From assembly GCA_963678705.1 (NCBI GenBank), contig OY783203.1, positions 39,494,347-39,558,346 of the forward strand: a DNA stretch of 64,000 bases, read 5' to 3'. The position numbers and the translations under genes are program-made. This DNA comes from Panorpa germanica (lineage: Eukaryota > Arthropoda > Insecta > Mecoptera > Panorpidae). Every line of letters starts with the position of its first letter. Position 1 is the first letter of the stretch. Of the stretch, positions 12,780 to 24,364 are shown one piece after another. A model generated the notes under the pieces. The model worked only from the letters and a program-made list of their open reading frames with translations. It was not told the DNA's origin and did no database searches.

Positions 12780-13000
12780 CAGGGCCCCGGTTTGCGTTGA
12801 CTCGATTTGCGTCAATTTCGAAGTTGTGTTGTTAATATTTTGTTTGCGTTGCTTAAGCATTTAAATTTTTGTCACAGTTTAGTAATTTGGAAGTTTTCCT
12901 GAAATATATAGTTTAATCGGTTACCCATTGGCAAACACTGTTAGATTTGCGTCGTCTTTCTTCGGCCCCCCTCCGATTAACAAATAAGACCGGGACTCTG
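12780..13000. mobile_element. hAT-like MITE candidate
   Basis: The left end CAGGGCCCCGGTTTG pairs with an inverted right end …ACCGGGACTCTG; 12 or so of the outer 15 bases match. The CAGGG-type ends suggest hAT, but the flanking 8-mers are not a clear target duplication. The interior is GC-richer than its surroundings. Confidence 0.45.
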
Positions 13001-13270
13001 GTGTTATCGTTTTCGTTCACTTTTTACCGCCTTACTTTTAGCTTAATTTTTATGTTTTTTTGCTAAACTTTTTTTCTTTTGTTTGTTATTATTTTGTTTA
13101 TACTACGCCGTCTAATTAGTTACCTACTATGAAAAGATAATATAATCAATTCTACCAATTCTAGTTAACAACAAATCCAGACTATAAAGCGCTAGTTAGG
13201 TTATCAAACGATCTCGAAGATCATTGAAACAGTACTACTCCCGTCCAGTGCATCGTCTTTCAAGTGATTA

Positions 13271-13390
13271 GGGGCCATTCACAAATTATGTCACACAAGT
13301 TTCATGCTATTTTGACCTCCCTCTTCTCCTTGTTCTTGATACATGTTGCGAATCTCCCCATCACCGTGGTGTGAAAAAGTACGTAGTGCC
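13271..13390 (+). mobile_element. Fragment of the GGGCCATCC MITE family
   Basis: Starts GGGGCCATTCACAAATTATG and continues TCACACAAG, like the left ends at 28728, 32425 and 55562. No matching right end was found. Confidence 0.5.
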
Positions 13391-13578
13391 GAAAGTAAAG
13401 ATTTTTATAGTTTTTATAAGTTTCACGGAACTTATTTTATTCTGCTTTATTTCGACCAATATTTACTACTTTTTATATTTTAGTTTGCATGAGATGTCAA
13501 AAAGCTTCTGATCCTCCCCCACTACCAATTGTCAAATCTTCTCACAATTAGTGTACCTCCTCCAATAATTATGTGCTC

Positions 13579-13975
13579 TAATTGGTGCGACATAAACATG
13601 CGACATCCAACATTTATATATATTCATTCATAAGTAGACATTATTTAGACATGAGTGTACTAAATGTGTTGTACTTTTAACGTACAGACTAGTGCGACAT
13701 AAACATGCGACACTCTTACTTATGCTATTTTTAAAAATTTTAGGTAGTATTTTTATGAAATAAAAATGTTTCAAAGGTATGTCGGTACATCAAAGAAATT
13801 AGGGTTTTGAATATGATCTCGAACAGAAGGGTCGAGTACCTACTTAGTCTCCAGTATAATCTAATAATATCCAGTTGTGTTTGGTAAATAAATAAAAATA
13901 ATTGAAAATGGTGTTTAAATGGACAAATGAAATAGATCTGAACAATAGACCCTTGTCAAACTGAGTTTGAATTAC
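13579..13975 (+). mobile_element. Partial copy, GTGCGACAT transposon family
   Basis: Shares the left end (ATTGGTGCGACAT), the ATTTAGACATGAGTGTACTA block, the AACATGCGACACT internal motif and GGGTCGAGTACCTACTTAG with the copy at 61298-61790. The right terminus is missing. Confidence 0.7.
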
Positions 13976-14735
13976 ATCACTGCCTAGTATTTCATCTGCC
14001 ATCTATTTCATAATCATTTATTTTATGACAATAAGCAGAAAAAATATTCTGAAATAGTTTCCCTTCCATTCAAGTACAACTTAGCAGTCGGTCTAAAAAG
14101 ATTGCCTATAAAATAGTCTTGTCTCCAGTTTGAGCTTAGCTAACGTTTAACTAGATCAGATTTATAAGTACACATAATAAAATATTTGAAATGCGAGTGT
14201 TTCATACTTAAGTTTCATTTATTATGTATTATGTATTCAACATAAGAGTATGTTGATCTTTGTTTTACTTCGTTGAACATATTTAAATTCCTTTGATAGT
14301 TTAAAATATGTAAAATAGTTGTTTGTGCAACGAATATAGGTAAAAGCAGGTCAGTTCCAATTCCAATGAAAAACGTTCGTAAAATATTCATTCACAAGGA
14401 TTTGTCCATGGAACCAGCAAAAGCTTTTATAAATATATAAGTAGTTTTAGGAACGGAGAGAAAATTATTACCTCAGAACGAAATAAATAATGACAATGTA
14501 GAAGGTGATAATTTATAAATTCTAGAATTTTAGAATTTCATACTGCGCAATATTTTGAATATCTTACCGGCCCGCTGAAAATTTGGCGGCAATATATATA
14601 TATAAATGTATTTGGTAATATAATACTGAAGATTGTAAAGTCGAAAGGCAAACAATTCATATAATATATATGTATTTATTTATTATATGAATTCTATCAT
14701 CTTCTATCATGAATTCATCTTCTAATATTAATAAA

Positions 14736-14907
14736 CGACACCGTGGCGAGAGCATTGACGTTTGACTTTGTTATGTTTTCGGCTTCAATTTAGCTTTGTT
14801 ATTAAGTAAAATTGATTATGTACATACATAATCATAAATTTATCAGGCAGCGGAGTAGTTCACATATATGAAGTCACGACACCAAATATACTGCCGACGT
14901 TAAATAA

Positions 14908-14911
<4 letters not shown>
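14736..14911 (+). mobile_element. tRNA-derived SINE with (AT)n tail
   Basis: Begins CGACACCGTGGCGAGAGCAT (A-box region), has lost much of the B-box block, then runs through GATTATGTACATACATAATC, the CAGGCAGCGGAGTAGTTCAC block and CGACGTTAAATAAATATG. The last block passes straight into the (AT)n at 14912. Confidence 0.8.

Positions 14912-14989
<78 letters not shown>
14912..14989. repeat. (TA)n microsatellite on a SINE tail
   Basis: About 78 bp of pure TA dinucleotide directly following a SINE 3' end. Confidence 0.98.
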
Positions 14990-14992
<3 letters not shown>

Positions 14993-15132
14993 CAGGCACT
15001 ATAGTTACATTTGATAATAAAATACCAAACCATATCCTTTTTGCATTTTATGAAAGAATTACAAAATCAAATGACCAAATATTGCTAGGGCATAACTCGC
15101 CACAACATTTTGTACTCATTTTTAACGAAATT

Positions 15133-15365
15133 TTATTTATTTAATTTATTTAACGTCGGTCTCATTCTGATGTTGAGTCTTTATCACCGAGGACCTTCTA
15201 TTATATTGGCGAGGCTTCATATACGTATCTAGTCTACTCTATTATCTAATACATTTATGATTATATAAGACAAACCTAGAAAATATAAAGCCAGTACAGT
15301 GATCAAATCTGCATACATAGTAGTCTGCCGTCAAACATCAATTCTCTCGGCTACTGTGCCGTCTA
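15133..15365 (-). mobile_element. tRNA-derived SINE, near full length
   Basis: Minus-orientation copy: tail ATTTATTTAACGTCGGTCTC, body GACCTTCTATTATATTGGCG, the ACAAACCTAGAAAATATAAA block, and head AATTCTCTCGGCTACTGTGC. The B-box has decayed. It ends about 250 bp downstream of the gene at 15617. Confidence 0.8.
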
Positions 15366-15616
15366 TACCTGTAATTAAATAAGAGAAATTTTTTTATAAA
15401 AAATAATAATTTATTTTTTACCTTTTCGGACTATCACATTTCAAAAGAAATGAATATATTTAAAAAAATCAACAATTACATTACTAAATTTATAATTTAT
15501 ATTTAATCTTACGTAAAATTTAATGAAGGTAGGGTCAAAAGGGATTCAAATCAAAAACAATAAATGAGTTATTACTTACGCCAAAAATCTATAATTATTT
15601 TACCATAACCTATAAA

Positions 15617-16057
15617 TTATAGGAAGCTGTTTTTTGGAGGAGCATTGGAATCTGGTTGAACTTTTGGGAAAAGTCTAACAAACTCAAAATCATAGTTCAT
15701 ACAGTTCTTATTTATTTCTGCCAAATGGTTATCGACCATATCGTCAAGTTCCTCGAAGACTACCTTCTCAAATGGTTTGCGTGCGTTTAAACGCTGCTCC
15801 AGTCTGGCCTGCAATTTCGCGGCAAATGCCCAGTCGAAGGGCTGCTCCACTGGTGCAAATTCTAAATGTTGGAGTCGCAGGTGTTCCTCGTGTTGTATTT
15901 CTGCTTCGGTTTTTTCCTGAGTCTGCTGGATCTGGGTGGGTTTTTCTTCTTCAGCTTCAATTAGCTCTTCATCATCATCTTCTAATAGTCTCTCAATGAA
16001 GTCTATATGCAGTTTTTCTTGTAGTAACTGCTCTTGTTGTTGTTGGTCTTCTTCCAT
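15617..16057 (-). CDS. Single-exon 146-aa acidic protein, function unknown
   Basis: I do not recognise the family. Start is taken at the ATG at 16057, which has a strong context (ACCATGG); an in-frame upstream ATG at 16096 would add 13 residues. Residues 1-65 are Gln/Glu rich and acidic (EEDQQQQEQ; LLEDDDEELIEAEEE), probably helical or coiled coil. Residues about 70-135 look folded: aromatic and hydrophobic residues in PVEQPFDWAFAAKLQARLE and MNYDFEFVRLFPK. There is no signal peptide, membrane segment or zinc motif. The C-terminal half is clearly GC-richer than neighbouring DNA and than the other genes here. An AATAAA on the minus strand lies at 15415-15410. An intact frame with a good start in decayed DNA suggests a real gene; a domesticated element or a young retrocopy are alternatives. 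Confidence 0.7.
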   Translation of the reverse strand: MEEDQQQQEQLLQEKLHIDFIERLLEDDDEELIEAEEEKPTQIQQTQEKTEAEIQHEEHLRLQHLEFAPVEQPFDWAFAAKLQARLEQRLNARKPFEKVVFEELDDMVDNHLAEINKNCMNYDFEFVRLFPKVQPDSNAPPKNSFL

Positions 16058-16865
16058 GGTAATGCGTGAATTTATTTCAGAAAATGGCGATCTCAAGACT
16101 GATAATTTTCAGTAATAAATTTCCACTGAATTATCTAATGTAATATTGGTAATAAATAAAAATACAATTAAATCATTCCGAATATCTTAAATATTGAACA
16201 TATAGTATATTTTTGCTATTATTCTCACCTGATGTACAAAAAATTTAATTACAAAGACAGACAGATTCCATGGGTCGTTGTCAATGTGAAGGTTGAAATA
16301 ATTTAAACCGGAAACAGATATTTTTCTTATTCGTAAAATTTGAAGTAATTCCATTGGTTGCATAAAAAATATTTTTATGAATATTCCATTTTTGAATTCA
16401 AAAAATATTTTATATTGTATTTCACATATTATCACTATATTCATAGTGTAACCAGAGAATGGATTTATTCTGCATTGGCTGAAACACTAGATAATAATAT
16501 TTCGTAGTTATTGTTATGGACATCTGCAGGGGGAAGCGGAAACGACAATTTACAGTTTAGTCTCTGGTTTACAGTTAGTGGGCTTACGGGTTACATTGTT
16601 ACTTGTTACTAGATTGGTTGTGATTTTCTTTTGTATAAGTAGATATGAGTGACATTTGCATATTACTACTTTATAGATATTTAACAGTAGGTTACAACAT
16701 ATATGTCCAAGCCTTGTACGGTATGTACATGAATAAATTTGAGCGGATATAATGAAATGTGTGCCTAATATAAAAAATCGCATCAACTGTCATCATGCAG
16801 ATAAGTTGATAGTCACTGTCGTAAAACCACAGCTCTGCTGTCATATTTTTTACTTGACTTGCCAG

Positions 16866-17255
16866 CAGAGGTGACCTTAGAGGGTGGCAAGCAGGGCAAC
16901 CGTCCGGGGTCTCGCTCAAGTAGAAAAATTAATTACTATATATGTATTTGAATCTCGCGCCTCGCTGTTTAAAAATCCCACTTGAATCACTGTGTATATC
17001 TTTTAAGGCATTCATGTACCTTAGTTTATCATCATTAATATTTGTCGTCTTTGTGTTTGTAAACTTTTATAAAACTTCTAATATAACATTTTATTTCTCG
17101 TCAATTATCATCAAAAATAGTTACAATTTACAAATTATACAAAGAACAATTGCCTCGCAAAGATCTGCCACCCCGGGGCCTCACAAAGACCTACCGCCCG
17201 GGGCCTCACAAGGACCTACCGCCCCGGGGCCTCGCAATCGCTAAGGCCGCCCCTG
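16866..17255. mobile_element. hAT-like non-autonomous element, 390 bp
   Basis: Left end CAGAGGTGACCTTAG pairs with inverted right end CTAAGGCCGCCCCTG. Flanking 8-mers CTTGCCAG and CTTGCGCC share the first five bases, fitting a decayed 8-bp hAT target duplication. Partial copies lie at 33895-34085 (+), 35800-35885 (-) and 54594-54727 (-). The open frame at 16942-17244 runs through it but has no transposase similarity. Confidence 0.7.
17153..17236. repeat. GC-rich minisatellite, three 25-26 bp units
   Basis: Three units containing CCTCRCAAAGACCTACCGCC and CCCGGGG, plus a partial fourth, just inside the right end of the hAT-like element. CCCGGGG palindromes stand out in AT-rich DNA. Confidence 0.85.
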
Positions 17256-17797
17256 CTTGCGCCAATATACTAACATTCTCGCGTCTACTGACAACAGAAT
17301 ACGTGGAAACAGAAATCTGACAGTTTGAAGCAAACCATATGAGGAGGTCCTTTTAAAATGCACATTACCAAAAATTATGTTAACTATGATTTGGAAAAGA
17401 TTGGGCTTTTCCCTAAACTTTCTAATCAGGGTTAGAAGTCACGTATGTCTAGTGCTCGTCCAACGAACGTTTTTTAATGATGTAGTTTTTTCCTCTAAAT
17501 AAAACTGTTTTTAATTTAAAATATTCAAATTTACTTATATGTTTAATATTGAATTTTATTGTTTAATATATGTACATATTTACTATTATGTACAAATTAC
17601 GGAATAATAATTTTTAGTAAATTGGAGTTACCTAATTATTTAACGTTTAAGATATTGTTGTCTTTTCAACAAAGTTTTAAAATATTATTATGTCTTAAAC
17701 AATTAATGTTAAATTTTATTTGTAAGGGAACTTGCGACAGATTCAATAATATGCAGTGTTATTTTTTTTGATAACAACGACTTATATAGCAATTGTT
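17256..17797. other. Spacer, nothing recognised
   Basis: No exon, RNA gene or recurrent repeat seen. Confidence 0.4.
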
Positions 17798-18002
17798 AAG
17801 TTCATTTCTGAGACATATTTGAATATTGAGTTTTGAGATAACAACGAAAACAATATTCAAGTTTCAAGCATTTTAGCGGTATTCGACAAGTGCATTATAA
17901 TTTTGTTTGGTTGCATAAATCAGATAGAGAGTACAATTTGACATAAAACTATACATTCAACTCAAATTTCGATTGTTTTGTGTTGTCTCACTAATGAACT
18001 GG
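17798..18002. mobile_element. MITE with AGTTCATTAGTGAGACA ends
   Basis: The left end AAGTTCATTTCTGAGACA matches the inverted right end TGTCTCACTAATGAACTGG. The interior blocks AACAATATTCAAGTTTCAAG and GGTATTCGACAAG recur at 42437-42658, and in reverse at 28530-28906. Confidence 0.75.
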
Positions 18003-18850
18003 ATGATTAATATGTTAATTACACCGATTCTGAAGAAATGAAGAATTCTAGTTAGCATATACTGAATTGAAGGAAATACAAAAATCCATTAAAAAGAAAT
18101 TCAGTTTCATTTAATAGTTTCATTTAATAATTTGATATTTTCTTTATTTCTTTCTGTGTCAATTTAATAGTTGAATAAAATGGATGTTCCTCTAAATAGA
18201 TAACTCTAACGACACTTTGCCGTACATCGATGACAGACCGCACAAATGCAGGTGTATTTAATATGATAGTACCATTAGGGAAAGATGGGGGAATGGCGGT
18301 CACATAAGCAGTAATTGAAATATTTTCTTATTTTAAGGACTTAGGGTAAAAGTAAACGACTTTTTACATAGCTTATTTAGTGAGCTTTAGATAAATAAGA
18401 TGCACATTATTATTCTGTTAAGCATTTGTTATTTTTCTATCGTTTTTTAAAACCCTTGGTTGACCGCCATTATTTGCAACCTGCGGGTATTAAAACCCCG
18501 GGTTTTCAGAATCCCTAAATTGTACATATAGGCAATATTTATACAAATAACACTTTTCAATAACTTCATTCAATTGCATTTCAATTTATATTTGTACATA
18601 GTTTTATTTTCAAATTGTATTTCAAATATAAAAATGTCACTTTTAAAGAAAAGAAGAATTTAGATAAATGCTCTTTCTTTAATAATAAAAAATCTCTTAC
18701 ATTTAATTTAAATTCACTTTATCAGTTTTATAATAAAATGTCCATGCATTTAAAAGAGGTCGCATTAAAACGCATTTAAATTTAATTAATCAGTATAATC
18801 TAAAGTATTACATAAAAAGACACGAAGCTACAGTAAATTTAATTAAGATA
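18003..18850. other. AT-rich spacer, nothing recognised
   Basis: No coding exon or recurrent repeat found. Confidence 0.4.
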
Positions 18851-18856
18851 GACACA

Positions 18857-18985
18857 AAAAACATGAGAAGGATTGCCAGATTTAGATTGGGAAACGAGGA
18901 GAAAGGAAAAAGATACTGGGCAAATAGCGAGGAAAGAATGTGTAGAGTGAGCGGAACGGAGTTTGAAACACTGGAGAACATTAAG
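18857..18985 (+). pseudogene. LINE ORF2 C-terminal relic
   Basis: The plus frame reads MRRIARFRLGNEEKGKRYW, then EERMCRVSG and TEFETLEN. This resembles the C-terminal (RARFRLGNE…YW…CR-x-CG…E-x-EH) end of insect non-LTR retrotransposon ORF2 proteins. The second Cys of the expected CxxC is Ser and the frame closes soon after. A related fragment lies on the minus strand at 51243-51515. Confidence 0.7.
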
Positions 18986-19194
18986 TTTTCTTGTCAGAAA
19001 AAAGTATGTAGTGCCTAATGGCAAAAACATTACAATAAATAATATATATAAATATATACTAAACTAAACAGTAAATTTAATTGGTAATTTACGGCCCAGT
19101 GTACAGTGTATATTAGATTATAATATAAACAATAAACATATTAGATTATATTTTGTAATATAAACATATTTAGTGAAAAAAAACATAAAGTTTA

Positions 19195-19430
19195 GTACAA
19201 CAATGTTCGCAGCTAACGGGTTAAAGAACATAGTTTTTCTTGCACACATGCGCAGTAGGGAAATTAACAGCGCGCTAAAATGTGTTCCCTTCCTGATAAC
19301 TACGAGTTGCGAGTGCGAGTATGCAGTCGCGTGCTAGCCGTGGTATAATTCACAAGTCTGAAAATAAATATGAGGATGAGAGCCGAAACATCGCGCGATC
19401 AGTTCAAGAATTAAAACAACAAAACAAAAA
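19195..19430. other. GC-richer island, possible promoter or first exon
   Basis: A stretch with CATGCGCAGTAGGG, AGCGCGC, GCGAGTGCGAGTATGCAGTC and CATCGCGCGATC stands out from its AT-rich surroundings. There is no long frame. It could be a promoter or untranslated first exon of an undetected gene, or the end of an old transposon. An ATG at about 19370 opens only a short frame. Confidence 0.3.
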
Positions 19431-20106
19431 GAACAAAAATACAAGAACAACAAATTTTCTATTACTATTATTTAAAAAAAAAATATTTTTTTAATTAAGT
19501 GAAAATCATTTATTTTTTGGGAGTGTTTGGTTTTTCTATTTCTATACTTAATCAATCTTAATTTTATTTACATTTCTGTTTATTTTTGACTGAAGGTGAA
19601 GAATGATAGTTATTTCTTTGATTTATAAGTGTAAGTATCTAACTAATTAATTTTATATTTATATAAATATGTCTATATATATATTTCGAGTATCAGTTAA
19701 TAACGCATGTTTTTTAAAAGCTTTTTGTTTAATTAATATTTATTGTAATTAATTTATGATATTGTGTTACAAAAAAACTTCCAGATGTAACAGCAAATCA
19801 TAAAATAACACAAGAAATAGTTTTAGTAAAAATATTAAGTGCTCTACTTTCAAAAGTTTTTTAACTTTCTGTTTTTATAAACTGAAGATAATATGATATA
19901 TTATAAAATATTGTTAATTATAAAATATTTTTAAATGAAAAGTTTTTACTGATTCCATTTAACTTAATTGCAAAATTTTATAATGTTTGTTTTATCTTGA
20001 AAGTTATTTAGCTATAGTTGTTTTAGTTATGCTTTGTATATAGTTGTTATTACGAGTTGTATTTATTTAAGATTTATTTAACATAAAAAATAAACTTTTA
20101 TAGTTC

Positions 20107-20297
20107 AAATTATGAGAGTTCGCCGGCGACTCATGGTTAAAACAAGTTGTGCTGTATAAATCTGCGATGCAATGAAAAAGCGCTTTCTCACACAACTTTT
20201 TGATAATGCATATTGTAACTAATAAGATAAAATTCACCATTTATGCGGCTCTTATAACCTCTTTCAGGTATAAGTCACCGCCGAACTCTCGCAATTT
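20107..20297. mobile_element. MITE with AAATTnnGAGAGTTCG ends, 191 bp
   Basis: Left AAATTATGAGAGTTCGCCGG and inverted right AAATTGCGAGAGTTCGGCGG match over about 26 bases with few differences. The interior, in reverse, recurs at 33568-33709 (GGTGAATTTTA; TTGTGTGAGAAAG). Superfamily not determined. Confidence 0.75.
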
Positions 20298-21477
20298 CGA
20301 TTATACGTAATGTTTTAAATCCAAATTGTGGTAATGATTGATATAACAATCATAAAATGACCTTTCTTTAGATTAATTCAATCTTAGAAAATGTAAATCT
20401 TGAATTACTAAAATCATAAAATCATAAGACGACGAGAATGTTTAGTCGTTAACTTTAGGCTAGGAAGCCTTTCTTAGCTCATACGTAAAATCAATTGTTT
20501 CTAGTCACAATTGAACCGAGTTAAAATGTTCAGCTTGTAAAGTAGAAATGCATCGTATTCCGTGAACCTGGAATAGAAATGTTCAGCTCGTAAAATTTTA
20601 GTTTAAATACTTTTCTTCAGATCTACCATTAGAGCAGCACAGAAGCGTGAGATACTGGGTAATACCATTCTTAATCATTCCGGTTTGGTACTTACTTTTA
20701 AAACGTAATACAAATATTTGACATTTGCGTTATTTTAAAAAAAAATTGAACAACAGTATTATGTATTACTGTATTATTTTTCATAAAATAATAAAATATA
20801 CTTACATTACAAGAACAAAGGCTCCTGAGAAATTTTATGAGTATCAACTGCAATTTTATAAATTATAAGACTAATGCACAAGCACTCGCTGTAACAAGAC
20901 ACCTACAAATATGATAAAATTACAATAATATTTCTGCTAGAGGCCCCGTGCTGGCTACTATTTAATATTTGCTACAGGCCTCACGCTGACTTAATGTGGC
21001 ACTGCACCTATTCAATAGATGCCAACTACCATTTAAATTAACTAAAGCCCACCATTTTCTAATATTATTACTAATAATGGGGGTGTTTTTTTTTTTGCAA
21101 ATCATTTTGTTTTGGCTTAAGTTTTCTATGAAAAATTAAAAACATTTTTATTTTTACGTATCTTATCAACAATAACATTATTTATGAAATATGATATCAG
21201 CCAAATAACCGCCTCTGGTACACTGCAAATATGTACTTACTTATTCGTTCAGAATTTTTATTACATATTTCAGGCCAATAATGTTTTGCAGCAGCTGTTG
21301 AATTGTTGTTGGATTTTTAACGTAATTGAAGATTCCTTCTTTCAAAGACCCAAAAATAAAGACATAGAAGAGAAGACTACAAATTAAATTTTGGCTTTAT
21401 ATAATACCTAAAATTATATTTAGTTTTCCCAAATAAAATTTTTTGAATATTTTTTTTCAACAGTTATTAGCACTTAA

Positions 21478-21481
<4 letters not shown>
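20298..21481. other. AT-rich spacer, nothing recognised
   Basis: A slightly GC-richer patch at 20935-21005 (GAGGCCCCGTGCTGGC) does not recur in the window. The 67-codon frame at 21184-21387 shows no domain. Confidence 0.4.
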
Positions 21482-21548
<67 letters not shown>

Positions 21549-21558
21549 TATATATATT
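21482..21558. repeat. (AT)n microsatellite
   Basis: About 75 bp of AT dinucleotide with one interruption near 21544. Confidence 0.97.
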
Positions 21559-22530
21559 TATAAACATTGACAATTTATAGACACGAGTACGTGTATTTAG
21601 GTGTTTCAGACTTTCCCTGCTTTCAAATATCTGCCTATATTCCTCAGGTATATTACACCCCTTGATAAGAATGTTATACGCACAAACTTTATTATTTGCG
21701 CAGTATTATTCCATATCCATGACTATTGATAGTTTTTAAGTTTTCAATCCACTTTAAATAAATTTTGTTTGTTTTTCCTAATTGTTTCTTAACAACATGC
21801 TATGGACAGTTGCCTCTGGTGTGCAGGCAATTTCTCTTGGAAAACAGGGGCAACTGATATTTTTAAAGGCATCTCATAATCAATTTGAAAAAGTATCTAC
21901 TTCTTGTTCCAAACTATTTTTTTTGTTCTAACGCTAAATTTAATTATATCTGGTTACAGTTTACGGAGTTCTCAGTGACTTTTGATTGAACATAGACTAT
22001 ATATAAATAAAAATATCATAAAAACAATTTTTTAACCCTAATGATATATTTCTCATAACATTTTCTAAGTAATTAAAGTTTTGTCAAAATTCATTTATTA
22101 CTCAAATTTATTGGATAATTATTAATAACACATACTATTTATTTTATTAGTGAATATATAAATTTAATACTAGTAAGCTGAAATGACATTAAGATTTAAT
22201 AATATTGCTTCACGCTCTCTTTATAGCTGCATCCAATTCTAAATTATTTATTGTCAACCGAATATTCGCATTGGAATTGGAAAAATATTAAAATTATATT
22301 TATGTTTCAATATTCCACATTCTCTTACTACGTAAAACAAGTAAAACTTTTTACAGCATGCTATAATGCAATATATTTTAATCCAATGTAATATAGTTTA
22401 TATAACAGATGCAGAAAATTGTAAAAGAGTCTATACATTTTATGTAAAGTTATGTTAAAATGTGTTGTTTCTTATGTTGTTTTATGGGTATATTCAATTT
22501 ACAGGGTCTTTTACCAAGACCTATCATTTT

Positions 22531-22727
22531 ATGGATGTTCCAATAAGAGCGGTCATTTTAAATCAAAAGAAAATCGCAATATTTTGGTGACATTTGGCAG
22601 ATATTGTGTTTCATTACTAGCCTCAGAGTTTGTACTTAAGATTATAATAAAAATAACACCACTTTTCATGGAAATATTGCGTTTTTCTATTGGTTTTAAA
22701 ATGACCGCTCTTGTTGAAAGACTCCAT
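22531..22727. mobile_element. Palindromic MITE, 197 bp
   Basis: Left arm ATGGATGTTCCAATAAGAGC continuing GGTCATTTTAAA; right arm is TTTAAAATGACCGCTCTTG then TTGAAAGACTCCAT. The arms pair over about 35 bases with a handful of mismatches. The open frame at 22452-22748 spans it and is not coding. Confidence 0.7.
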
Positions 22728-23059
22728 CTAATAATAAACTGTCAATAAGTATCATAAGTTACAACAAAAAATTATCTTATCTCTGTAAAGGTTATAAAGG
22801 TGAAAGACATTTGGTAATAAACAGTTATGATGCTTGGTAAGCTTATGGCATTGAAATTTATTGCACGGTAGTTGCCAATTGTCGCATTGCAATTAAATGC
22901 ACTGTTTCTTTACTCATACCACTATTTTCTACCCGTTTCCTTTCCTTTAACTCTTACCTTTCATACCTTTCCCATATCTCCTTTTGCGTTGTTGTTTCTA
23001 CGATGAATTTCTTCTGCGAATAATCAATTTTCATTATTAAATTAACAAAAATAAATCAT

Positions 23060-23400
23060 TATTAATTAGAATCAACATTTTTGTTAAATAAATTTAATGC
23101 AATTATTTGTCTTTAAATGTATTGATCGTTCAACATTGTAAATATATTAAAACATTACTTTAATTTTATTTTTGTAAATATGGCAACAACGCATTGATGT
23201 TTTGTTTATATTAGGACACCTGCGCGAATGAATTATTTTGCAATGTTTCATTTTAGAGAAAAAATATTATAATGTGTTAGAGCAGTGCATAATTTTATTT
23301 AAGATTTTTATATGTGAAAGACAGAGACAGGAATATTATTATAAAAATATTTATAAAGTTAATAATTGAATTTAATGTTAGGGTTATGTCGATGTATGAT
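23060..23400 (+). repeat. Dispersed ATATGGCAAC repeat, copy 1
   Basis: Contains TTGATCGTTCAACATTGTAA, AAATATGGCAACAACGCAT, GCAATGTTTCATTTTAGAG and ATAATGTGTTAGAGCAGTGC, in the same order as at 25930, 29458 and 34600. The similarity may extend left to about 22850 and right to about 23640. No terminal inverted repeats or coding capacity were recognised. Confidence 0.75.
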
Positions 23401-23505
23401 TACAGATAAAGACGAGTTTGTGTCATTCCGTTCGACTGTCATATAATTGACTGTTAAAGAAGAGAGATGTATATAGTTTTCAGATCAATCTAATAAAATA
23501 ACTAG

Positions 23506-23509
<4 letters not shown>

Positions 23510-23547
<38 letters not shown>
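23510..23547. repeat. (TA)n microsatellite
   Basis: About 38 bp of TA dinucleotide. Confidence 0.97.
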
Positions 23548-23551
<4 letters not shown>

Positions 23552-24280
23552 ACTGTACTTTGCTAGGCAGGAGGGAGTGTGGTGGGTGCTGTTAGTGTGG
23601 AAAGGGATGTGTAAGTGGTATGGAATGGAACAAGGACATTAATTCTATTTTATTCAGTGTTGATTTTTCGAAGGTTCTATTATATCCTGTCTAAATATAA
23701 TAACAGATTCATTTATATTCAGTGTAAATTGGTCACTCTTCAAAACATTCAATTTAGTTCGATATTAAGGAACAGAAGCGAGTGTCTTGTTGTGCCCTTA
23801 GGTTACAGGTATAGCTCGCTAGTACGCACGCCGCATGCGGCACTAAGTAAAAGAAACAACACTTAAGTAGAAAATTGTCTTAATCGAGTATTAAATTGGT
23901 TAGCTTACCACAAGGTAATTTCAAGGTCTTTTTTCAACTTCTCAAATAAAATTTTTTCTAGAGTGCAGTTGTTGGGCTACTACTAGCTAACTAAAATGTT
24001 ACAATGCGTTACATTCTCTACCTGAACAGTGACGTCAAATAAGGAAGAACTTTAAAAATGTTGACAAATTATGAATTTAAAAAAAATACTATTCATAGTT
24101 ACCACAAATGTTTACTCTAATCAACACTGTGCAAATACAAACATTTATGTTTCGATATATTTTACTTTTTTATACATTTTTTATTAACCGATAAGCAGAT
24201 AAAAACGATCATTTTAATAATTTATTCAAACAACATTGATAACTCGTTGTATTTACTCCTACATATATTCTGTTTAATAC

Positions 24281-24288
<8 letters not shown>

Positions 24289-24361
<73 letters not shown>
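24289..24361. repeat. (AT)n microsatellite
   Basis: About 72 bp of AT dinucleotide. Confidence 0.97.

Positions 24362-24364
<3 letters not shown>

Noticed and set aside
15772-15999. Plus-strand 75-codon frame
   Set aside because: Antisense shadow of the gene at 15617-16057.
16942-17244. 100-codon plus frame ending in a Pro/Gly-rich repeat
   Set aside because: Runs through the hAT-like element and its minisatellite; no transposase motif or other domain.
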